Positions 58,146-64,000 of a DNA stretch of 64,000 nt are shown one piece after another. The first letter of the stretch is position 1, and each line of letters starts with the position of its first letter. The notes beneath the pieces are model-generated. The model saw nothing but the letters and a program-made list of their open reading frames with translations. It ran no database searches and was not told the DNA's origin. The position numbers and the translations under genes were made by a program. The stretch spans positions 434,001 through 498,000 of the forward strand of contig NZ_JACHFF010000001.1 in assembly GCF_014207425.1 (NCBI RefSeq), given 5' to 3'. The DNA comes from Jeotgalicoccus coquinae (GTDB lineage: Bacteria; Bacillota; Bacilli; Staphylococcales; Salinicoccaceae).

Positions 58146-60127
58146 TCGGCAAAGTAGTTTCCGAACGTTATAAAATTGAAAAATATTTAGGCGGCGGTAT
58201 GAGTTCCGTATATCTGGCAACAGATATTATTTTGAACCGTGAAGTTGTCGTCAAGATGATTAAAGCGGATCCGCTGGACAAAGAAAAATCTGTGCGCCGT
58301 TTTCAGCGCGAAGTTGAAAGTACAATCCAGCTGTCTCATCCGAACATCGTCAGCGTGATTGATGTCGATGAAACAGAGGAGTATCACATACTTGTCACAG
58401 AAGTGGTTCACGGATCGAATTTAAAAGAGCATATCGTTAAAAACAGCCCGCTCGATATCGATGAAGTAATCAGCATTGCGATGATGACATTGCGCGGTAT
58501 TGAACATGCACACGACCGCGGGATTATTCACCGCGATATTAAACCGCAGAATATTCTTATCGATGAGAACGGCAAAGTGAAAATTACTGATTTCGGTATT
58601 GCGAAAGCTCTGAGTGAGACGCGAATGACCGAGACGAACCAGGTCATCGGTTCAGTACAGTATATTTCCCCGGAGCAGGCAAAAGGGCATAATACAGACG
58701 AACGGACAGATATTTATTCATTTGGTGTCATGCTGTTTGAACTGTTAACCGGGCGTCTGCCGTATGAAGCAGAAACTGCAGTGTCAGTCGCATTGAAACA
58801 TATTTCAGAACCGTTTCCCGATATTTCGGAGTACCGTGATATTCCAGTCGGTTTAAAAAATATCGTGATGAAGTGTACAGAAAAAGAACCGCTTAACAGA
58901 TACAGGCATGCTGATGATGTGCTGTCGGCACTGGTCTACTATAAGGATGTTTCAAAGCCGTATGTACCGGCTAAAAAAGAAGAGCAGGAACAGACGATGG
59001 TGACTCCGGTTCAGAAGACAGAAAAACAGGAACCAAAAGAAAAAGTACAGGCAGCCCCGCTGCCGGTGCAGGAACCGAAAACGTCAAAGCCTGAAGAGGA
59101 ACCGAAGAAAAAGCGGCGTAAATGGCCGTGGGTATTATTCTTTCTTCTTTTCCTGCTGGCAGCTGCAGCGCTCATAGCATTTCTGATGTGGCCGAGACAG
59201 TCTCCGACTGTGAGCCTTCAGAATCTGCAGGATATGACGGTTGAAGAGGCAGAAGAATATCTGCTCTCGGAAGATCTCGCAGCCGGAGAAATTTCAGAAA
59301 CTTACGATGATAACTTTGAAGAAGGCAGTATTATACAGACGTCGCCCGTATCGGGTGCTGAAGTCGAACGCGGCGGCACTGTGGACATGCTTGTCAGTCT
59401 CGGCGAAGCGCCGTATAAGATAGAGGAGTATACGAATCAGATGTTTGATGATGTGGAAGCGGACCTTGAATCAGAAGGATTTATGAATATCGACAGAGAA
59501 GGCCGGTACAGTGATCAGCCGGCGGGTATAATTCTCGAGCAGGATATTGCTCCGGGTGAAGAGGTGTATCCCGACGAAACATCAATTACATTCACAGTGT
59601 CGGACGGTGTCGAGCCGGTTCCGATTACGAACTATGCCGGGACATCCCTCGATGCGGCACGTGCAGAACTTGAGAGTCAGGGCTTTATCGTTAATGTAAC
59701 GACAGAAGTCTACAGCAATGAAATACCTGAAGGTGCAATCGTCTCGCAGGACCCGAGCTACGGCGACTTCCTGCCCGGTTCTCAGATTAACGTCATCGTC
59801 TCGCTCGGTGAAGAACCGCCGAGCGAAACGACGTACCAGATTTCGCTGAATATCCCTTATCCGGAAGAAGAGGAAAGCAGTGCTTCTTCGAAAGATAAAG
59901 ATGAGGATAAGAAAGATTCGAAAGCGGATAAAAAACCTGAACCGGTTGAAGCTGAAATCTTTATCGGTGATAAGGATAACGATGTAAAAGAGGTTTCTGA
60001 AACGATTGAAATTACCGAAGATACCAATCATACGATTTCACTGATTCTCCAGGAAGGCGAATCAGGACAATACCGTGTAGAGGTTGACGGAGAACGAGTA
60101 ATAAGCGAAACTGTAGTTAATGAGTAA
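58142..60127 (+). CDS. prkC: PASTA-domain Ser/Thr kinase PrkC/Stk1
   Basis: A 661-residue bitopic kinase. Kinase domain residues 1-270: GGGMSSVYLA loop, VVVKMIK lysine, HRDIKPQN catalytic loop, DFGIAKA. A charged linker leads to one span (about 327-348) and three extracellular PASTA domains (about 355-422, 423-490, 491-557), then an acidic/lysine-rich linker and a beta-rich C-terminal domain. Senses muropeptides or lipid II in relatives and controls wall growth. GTG start. Confidence 0.95.
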   Translation: MIGKVVSERYKIEKYLGGGMSSVYLATDIILNREVVVKMIKADPLDKEKSVRRFQREVESTIQLSHPNIVSVIDVDETEEYHILVTEVVHGSNLKEHIVKNSPLDIDEVISIAMMTLRGIEHAHDRGIIHRDIKPQNILIDENGKVKITDFGIAKALSETRMTETNQVIGSVQYISPEQAKGHNTDERTDIYSFGVMLFELLTGRLPYEAETAVSVALKHISEPFPDISEYRDIPVGLKNIVMKCTEKEPLNRYRHADDVLSALVYYKDVSKPYVPAKKEEQEQTMVTPVQKTEKQEPKEKVQAAPLPVQEPKTSKPEEEPKKKRRKWPWVLFFLLFLLAAAALIAFLMWPRQSPTVSLQNLQDMTVEEAEEYLLSEDLAAGEISETYDDNFEEGSIIQTSPVSGAEVERGGTVDMLVSLGEAPYKIEEYTNQMFDDVEADLESEGFMNIDREGRYSDQPAGIILEQDIAPGEEVYPDETSITFTVSDGVEPVPITNYAGTSLDAARAELESQGFIVNVTTEVYSNEIPEGAIVSQDPSYGDFLPGSQINVIVSLGEEPPSETTYQISLNIPYPEEEESSASSKDKDEDKKDSKADKKPEPVEAEIFIGDKDNDVKEVSETIEITEDTNHTISLILQEGESGQYRVEVDGERVISETVVNE

Positions 60128-60130
60128 ATA

Positions 60131-60160
60131 TTGGCATTGGCTTTACTGTTTATATATAAT
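60131..60160 (+). promoter_or_regulatory. Promoter of oleT
   Basis: TTGGCA (60131-60136), 18 bases, TATAAT (60155-60160). Start near 60167, before GGAGGA at 60180. No terminator separates it from prkC, so readthrough is also possible. Confidence 0.75.
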
Positions 60161-60192
60161 GGTGAAGTACATTCGAATTGGAGGAATGAATT

Positions 60193-61461
60193 ATGGCATC
60201 ACTTAAGAGGGATAAAGGCCTGGATAACACTTTAAAAGTAATGAAACAAGGATACCTTTATACTACAAACCAGCGTAACCGTTTAAACACTACGGTGTTT
60301 GAAACGAAAGTATTGGGCGGTAAGCCTTTCGCGGTAGTTACAGGTAAAGAAGGCGCAGAAATGTTCTACAATAACGAAATCGTTCAGCGTGAAGGCATGC
60401 TTCCGAAACGTATCGTTAACACACTTTTCGGTAAAGGTGCAATCCACACTATCGATGGTAAAAAACACATCGACAGAAAAGCGTTATTCATGAGCTTAAT
60501 GACTGAAGGAAACCTTAACTACGTTCGTGAACTGACACGTACTTTATGGCAGGCGAACACTCAGCGTATGGAAAGCATGGATCAGGTAAACATTTACCGC
60601 GAATCTATCGTTCTTCTTACTAAAGTCGGTACCCGCTGGGCTGGAGTTCAGGCACCGCCTGAAGATATCGAAAGAATCGCAACTGACATGGATATTATGA
60701 TCGACTCATTCAAAGGTCTTGGAGGCGTGTTCAAAGGATATAAAGAATCCAAAGCTGCCCGCCGCCGTGTAGAAGACTGGCTGGAAGAGCAGATTCTTGA
60801 AACACGTAAAGGTAACATTCATCCTCCTGAGGGAACTGCACTTTACGAATTCGCTCATTGGGAAGACTACCTGGGGAATCCGATGGATTCAAGAAACTGT
60901 GCAATCGACTTAATGAACACATTCCGTCCATTAATCGCTATTAACAGATTCGTATCATTTGGTCTGCTTGCTATGCATGACAATCCGATTTCACGCGAGA
61001 AAATCAAGAGCGAGCCTGACTATGCATATAAATTTGCACAGGAAGTCCGCCGTTTCTACCCATTCGTTCCATTCCTGCCTGGTAAAGCCAAGGTGGATAT
61101 CGACTTCCAGGGTGTTACAATTCCTGCAGGTCACGGTCTTGCATTAGACGTATACGGAACAATGCATGACGAAACAGTTTGGGAAGATCCAAATGAATTC
61201 CGTCCGGAAAGATTCGAAGACTGGGACGGTTCACCGTTTGACCTTATTCCGCAGGGCGGCGGAGATTACTGGACTAACCACCGTTGTGCCGGTGAGTGGA
61301 TTACAGTAATCATCATGGAAGAAACTATGAAGTACTTCGCAGAGAAAGTTACTTATGATGTTCCGGAACAGGACTTAACAGTCGACCTTAACAGTATCCC
61401 CGGATACGTTAAGAGCGGATTCATTATCAGCAACGTTCAGGAAGTAGTAGACAGAAAATAA
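60193..61461 (+). CDS. oleT: Cytochrome P450 fatty-acid decarboxylase/peroxygenase OleT (CYP152 family)
   Basis: A 422-residue soluble P450 that uses H2O2 to turn long-chain fatty acids into terminal alkenes and CO2, with beta- and alpha-hydroxy acids as side products. Length and residue numbering match OleT-JE: Phe79, His85 (the residue tied to decarboxylation), Arg245-Pro246 (carboxylate binding), Cys365 in HRCAGEW (heme thiolate). It lacks the usual I-helix Thr/acid pair, as in CYP152. ATG behind GGAGGA, own promoter and terminator. His85 argues for decarboxylase over plain hydroxylase activity. Confidence 0.96.
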   Translation: MASLKRDKGLDNTLKVMKQGYLYTTNQRNRLNTTVFETKVLGGKPFAVVTGKEGAEMFYNNEIVQREGMLPKRIVNTLFGKGAIHTIDGKKHIDRKALFMSLMTEGNLNYVRELTRTLWQANTQRMESMDQVNIYRESIVLLTKVGTRWAGVQAPPEDIERIATDMDIMIDSFKGLGGVFKGYKESKAARRRVEDWLEEQILETRKGNIHPPEGTALYEFAHWEDYLGNPMDSRNCAIDLMNTFRPLIAINRFVSFGLLAMHDNPISREKIKSEPDYAYKFAQEVRRFYPFVPFLPGKAKVDIDFQGVTIPAGHGLALDVYGTMHDETVWEDPNEFRPERFEDWDGSPFDLIPQGGGDYWTNHRCAGEWITVIIMEETMKYFAEKVTYDVPEQDLTVDLNSIPGYVKSGFIISNVQEVVDRK

Positions 61462-61471
61462 TTCTTTAAAT

Positions 61472-61513
61472 AAAAACACACTTGATTCCTTCCGGGAATC
61501 AAGTGTGTTTTTT
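61472..61513. terminator. Terminator of oleT (probably two-way)
   Basis: AAAACACACTTGATTCC, loop TTCCG, GGAATCAAGTGTGTTTT and more T, between oleT and the convergent rhodanese gene. Confidence 0.9.
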
Positions 61514-61546
61514 ATAGAAGCAGCTGATTTTACACGTTCATTTTAA

Positions 61547-61849
61547 CTAGTGAATATAATTTCTCGGTCCCGTGTACTCCATCATGCCGCCTTCGACATT
61601 ATGAGCATCATATCCGTGAGCCTGCATATATTCCTGCACGCGTCTGGAGCGTCCGCCTGCCTTGCAGACGAGATAATAGCTTTTATCTTTATCGAGAACG
61701 GAATCCTCCAGATTGAAAGTGCTCATCGGATAGTGTACTGCACCGGGCAGAAACCCTGTCAGTTCAAGCTCATCAGCTTCTCTGACGTCGATGATTACAC
61801 TGTTGCCGTCTTTTTGAACTGTATCGATTTGTGAAATATTTATATCCAT
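61547..61849 (-). CDS. Rhodanese-like domain protein
   Basis: A 100-residue single-domain rhodanese. VIIDVREADEL near residue 18, PGAVHYPM, and the active loop CKAGGRSRR near residue 63 with the sulfur-carrying cysteine. ATG at 61849 is 8 bases after GGAGG; the ATG 6 bases earlier is too close. Likely moves sulfur or acts on thiols; partner unknown. Divergent from rsgA. Confidence 0.85.
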   Translation of the reverse strand: MDINISQIDTVQKDGNSVIIDVREADELELTGFLPGAVHYPMSTFNLEDSVLDKDKSYYLVCKAGGRSRRVQEYMQAHGYDAHNVEGGMMEYTGPRNYIH

Positions 61850-61944
61850 TTTCATGTCCTCCCAAGTCTATTTTACAAATTCAATATTATCACAGTTAAA
61901 TTGTTGTTATAATATAATAGTATTTAAATTAACCGAGGTGTTAT

Positions 61945-62805
61945 ATGCAGACAGGAAAAATTATTAAAGCACTGAGCGGCTTTTACTATGTAGAATCAAA
62001 TGATAAAGTGTACGAGACACGTGCACGGGGCCGGTTCAGAAAAACAGCGGAAAGCCCGCTGGTCGGCGATTATGTTGAATTCCAGATAGAAAATGTTGAT
62101 GAAGGCTATATTACAGCAATCCTTCCGCGTAAAAACTCGCTTATCAGACCGCAGGTTGCAAATATTGACCAGCTGCTGCTGACGGCGAGTTTAAAATCTC
62201 CGGACTTCAGTTTTTATTTGCTGGACCGTTTTATTGCGTACAGTGAAGCGAATGATATTGATCCGGTAATTATCGTAACTAAAAACGATTTAAACGATGA
62301 CGAATCACTGATAGAAAAAATTAAATCAGTTTACGGTCCGGTGTACGAAGTGCACTTTACCGATAAAGCGCATATCAATGAAGATCTGGCAGATGTTTTT
62401 AATAAGAAGACGAGTGTTCTTGCAGGACAGTCGGGCGCAGGGAAATCAACGCTCTTAAACACGCTGCTGCCGCATCTGGATTTAAAGACAGATGAAATCT
62501 CGAATGCGCTGAACCGCGGCAAACATACGACGCGGCACGTTGAACTGATCAGCATCGACGGCGGATTTATTGCTGATACTCCGGGATTTGCAACAATCGA
62601 CTTTTTAAATATCGATAAGTATAATATTAAATTCTGCTTTGTCGATTTTAATCAGTACAACTGTAAATTCAGGGAATGTCTGCATATTAATGAACCGAAA
62701 TGCGGTGTTAAAGCCGCTGTTGAATCAGGAGAACTTGCACAGTCACGTTACGACAGCTATGTAAAAATTTATAACGAAATTGATAACAGAAAAGAGAGGT
62801 ATTAA
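61945..62805 (+). CDS. rsgA: Ribosome small-subunit GTPase RsgA
   Basis: A 286-residue circularly permuted GTPase for 30S maturation. OB domain (1-65), then G4 TKNDLND, P-loop GQSGAGKSTLLN near residue 160, TTRHVEL switch and DTPGF, and a C-terminal zinc knuckle (CKFRECLHINEPKCGV). ATG with a CCGAGG site; TATAAT at 61908-61913 may be the -10, without a good -35. Downstream of prkC in relatives. Confidence 0.94.
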   Translation: MQTGKIIKALSGFYYVESNDKVYETRARGRFRKTAESPLVGDYVEFQIENVDEGYITAILPRKNSLIRPQVANIDQLLLTASLKSPDFSFYLLDRFIAYSEANDIDPVIIVTKNDLNDDESLIEKIKSVYGPVYEVHFTDKAHINEDLADVFNKKTSVLAGQSGAGKSTLLNTLLPHLDLKTDEISNALNRGKHTTRHVELISIDGGFIADTPGFATIDFLNIDKYNIKFCFVDFNQYNCKFRECLHINEPKCGVKAAVESGELAQSRYDSYVKIYNEIDNRKERY

Positions 62806-62807
62806 AC

Positions 62808-63452
62808 ATGGTTAAAATTTTACCATCATTACTCGCAGCTGATTTTTCAAAACTTGGTGCTGATATTAAAGAAATGGAAGCAGCAGGCGCTGATATTTTT
62901 CATCTTGATATAATGGACGGACAGTTTGTGCCGAATATTTCTTATGGTATTCCCATATGCGAAGCAATTGCGAAAGAAGCGGCGATTCCTCTTGATGTTC
63001 ATTTAATGACTTATGATCCGACACAGTTTGTGGATGATTTTAAAAATATGGGTGTCGACATGCTGTCATTCCATATCGAGGCAACACCGCATGCACACCG
63101 TGCGGTACAGCTGATTAAAAGTAAAGGCATGAAAGCCGGTATTGCACTGAATCCGCAGACATCGGTTGAAGCAGTGCGTCATCTGTTAAACGACGTTGAT
63201 TTCGTGCTGATTATGACAGTGAACCCCGGCTTCGGCGGTCAGGGCTTTATCGAAACATGTGTTGAAAAACTGGATGAACTTGTTGAACTGAGAAAAACCC
63301 TCGATAACAAATTTGATATTCAGGTAGACGGCGGTATCAACGGCGAAACGGCAGAAATCGTTAAAGCACATGGTGCAAACCTGCTTGTCAGCGGTTCATA
63401 CTTATTTAAAGCAGACGATAAAGCTGCTGTAATCAGCGCTTTAAAAGGATGA
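62808..63452 (+). CDS. rpe: Ribulose-phosphate 3-epimerase
   Basis: A 214-residue TIM barrel interconverting ribulose 5-phosphate and xylulose 5-phosphate. Metal/catalytic motifs HLDIMDGQFVPNIS near residue 33, DVHLMTYDP near 65, MTVNPGFGGQGF near 137 and VDGGINGETA near 172. Two bases after rsgA. Confidence 0.96.
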   Translation: MVKILPSLLAADFSKLGADIKEMEAAGADIFHLDIMDGQFVPNISYGIPICEAIAKEAAIPLDVHLMTYDPTQFVDDFKNMGVDMLSFHIEATPHAHRAVQLIKSKGMKAGIALNPQTSVEAVRHLLNDVDFVLIMTVNPGFGGQGFIETCVEKLDELVELRKTLDNKFDIQVDGGINGETAEIVKAHGANLLVSGSYLFKADDKAAVISALKG

Positions 63453-63456
63453 TTAT

Positions 63457-64000
63457 ATGAAACGCATGAACGTGCTGCTCCGGAACATTCCGTTTACACC
63501 TGAACACGATGCACCGTGGACGGGTGTCGATGCCGGAGTGAAAGGGCTGCTTGAATCCGGCTTTAAAGTTGAAAAAGCATACGGAGACTTTGACAGTGTA
63601 ACGGCAGAGGATATTGAGTTATTCAGGAAAAATCTGGCCCTCGATATTGTTCCGAGTGCTAAAAATTATACTGACAGTGAACTGGCACTGCTGTCGCTAT
63701 CGAAACTCGGGTATACGGCAATTGATGTGTACGGTGCACTTGGCGGCAGAAAAGATCACGAGCTTATGAACATTCAGCTGCTCGCACACGATGAGCTTAG
63801 GAATCTTGACATCCGTCTGTTAAATGACACAAACGAAATCACGCTGCTGACAGCAGGTGATCATGTGATTGCACCGGATAATAAAAAGAAATATATATCG
63901 TTTATTCCGGTTCATGATAAGACGCTTGTCACCCTGAATGGTTTTAAATATGATATACAGGATACATACCTGCATATTGGCAGAACTTTAACAGTAAGTA
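63457..64000 (+). CDS. thiN: Thiamine pyrophosphokinase, N-terminal part (cut by window end)
   Basis: An open frame from ATG 63457 (AAGGATGA upstream) to the window edge, 181 codons of an expected 210-215. ThiN features: VDAGVKGLLESG, GDFDSV near residue 47, SELALLSL, and the GALGGRKDHELMN block near residue 91. It transfers pyrophosphate from ATP to thiamine. It follows rpe as in staphylococci. The rest lies beyond the window. Confidence 0.92.
   Translation, partial: MKRMNVLLRNIPFTPEHDAPWTGVDAGVKGLLESGFKVEKAYGDFDSVTAEDIELFRKNLALDIVPSAKNYTDSELALLSLSKLGYTAIDVYGALGGRKDHELMNIQLLAHDELRNLDIRLLNDTNEITLLTAGDHVIAPDNKKKYISFIPVHDKTLVTLNGFKYDIQDTYLHIGRTLTVS

Overview
The window looks like a chromosomal core segment of a Jeotgalicoccus-type member of the Staphylococcaceae (Bacillota). 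Gene content and order match the typA–ftsW, cta, ylb, dcw (mraZ–ftsZ), ylm–divIVA–ileS, pyr and priA–prkC–rsgA blocks of staphylococci and bacilli. Shine-Dalgarno sites are strong, starts are often TTG or GTG, and sigma-A promoters and U-tailed hairpins are easy to find. The most telling gene is a P450 fatty-acid decarboxylase that agrees almost residue for residue, as remembered, with OleT of Jeotgalicoccus sp. ATCC 8456. Genus and function calls rest on recognised motifs and synteny; no database search was run.

Layout. 1–0.95 kb: the tail of an unidentified gene, then a NERD-like/zinc-ribbon gene on the minus strand that is split by a -1 frame change at an A_AAA_AAG heptamer. 1.1–5.9 kb: ylaF, typA, ylaH, an uncharacterised gene, ylaN and ftsW. 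5.9–6.9 kb: a CDF metal transporter. 7.0–14.8 kb: the aa3/caa3 oxidase region (ctaA divergent from ctaBCDEF, then ctaG and a DUF420 gene). 14.8–20.6 kb: small conserved genes (YugN-like, ylbF, GDPD, ylbG, DUF7147-like, rsmD, coaD, tmcAL, ylbN, rpmF). 20.7–22.9 kb: a GNAT gene divergent from bshC. 23.0–33.3 kb: the dcw cluster. 33.4–41.5 kb: pgeF, yggS, sepF, yggT, ylmH, divIVA, a T-box-controlled ileS, lspA and rluD. 41.5–48.7 kb: a PyrR-attenuated pyr operon (R-P-B-C-K-D-F-E) without carAB. 48.9–60.1 kb: rqcH, gmk, rpoZ, coaBC, priA, fmt, rsmB, stp and prkC. 60.2–61.5 kb: oleT as a transcription unit of its own. 61.5–64 kb: a rhodanese, rsgA, rpe and the start of thiN, cut by the window edge.

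How the genes work together. The dcw and ylm genes supply peptidoglycan precursors and the division ring; PrkC and Stp sense and modulate wall growth through PASTA domains. ctaA and ctaB make heme A for the oxidase encoded next to them, whose subunit II carries a cytochrome c domain. The pyr operon makes UMP under feedback from PyrR. Several genes serve translation and its quality control (typA, rsmD, tmcAL, rpmF, rsmH, ileS, rluD, rqcH, ylmH, fmt, rsmB, rsgA). No insertion sequence, prophage, CRISPR array, tRNA or rRNA gene was seen.

The points most worth a second look are the possible programmed frameshift at 408–414, the oleT gene dropped between prkC and rsgA, MraZ-type operator repeats at 22968–22997, palindromes in the ctaA/ctaB and yugN/ylbF intergenic regions, and the unusual composition of the pyr operon.
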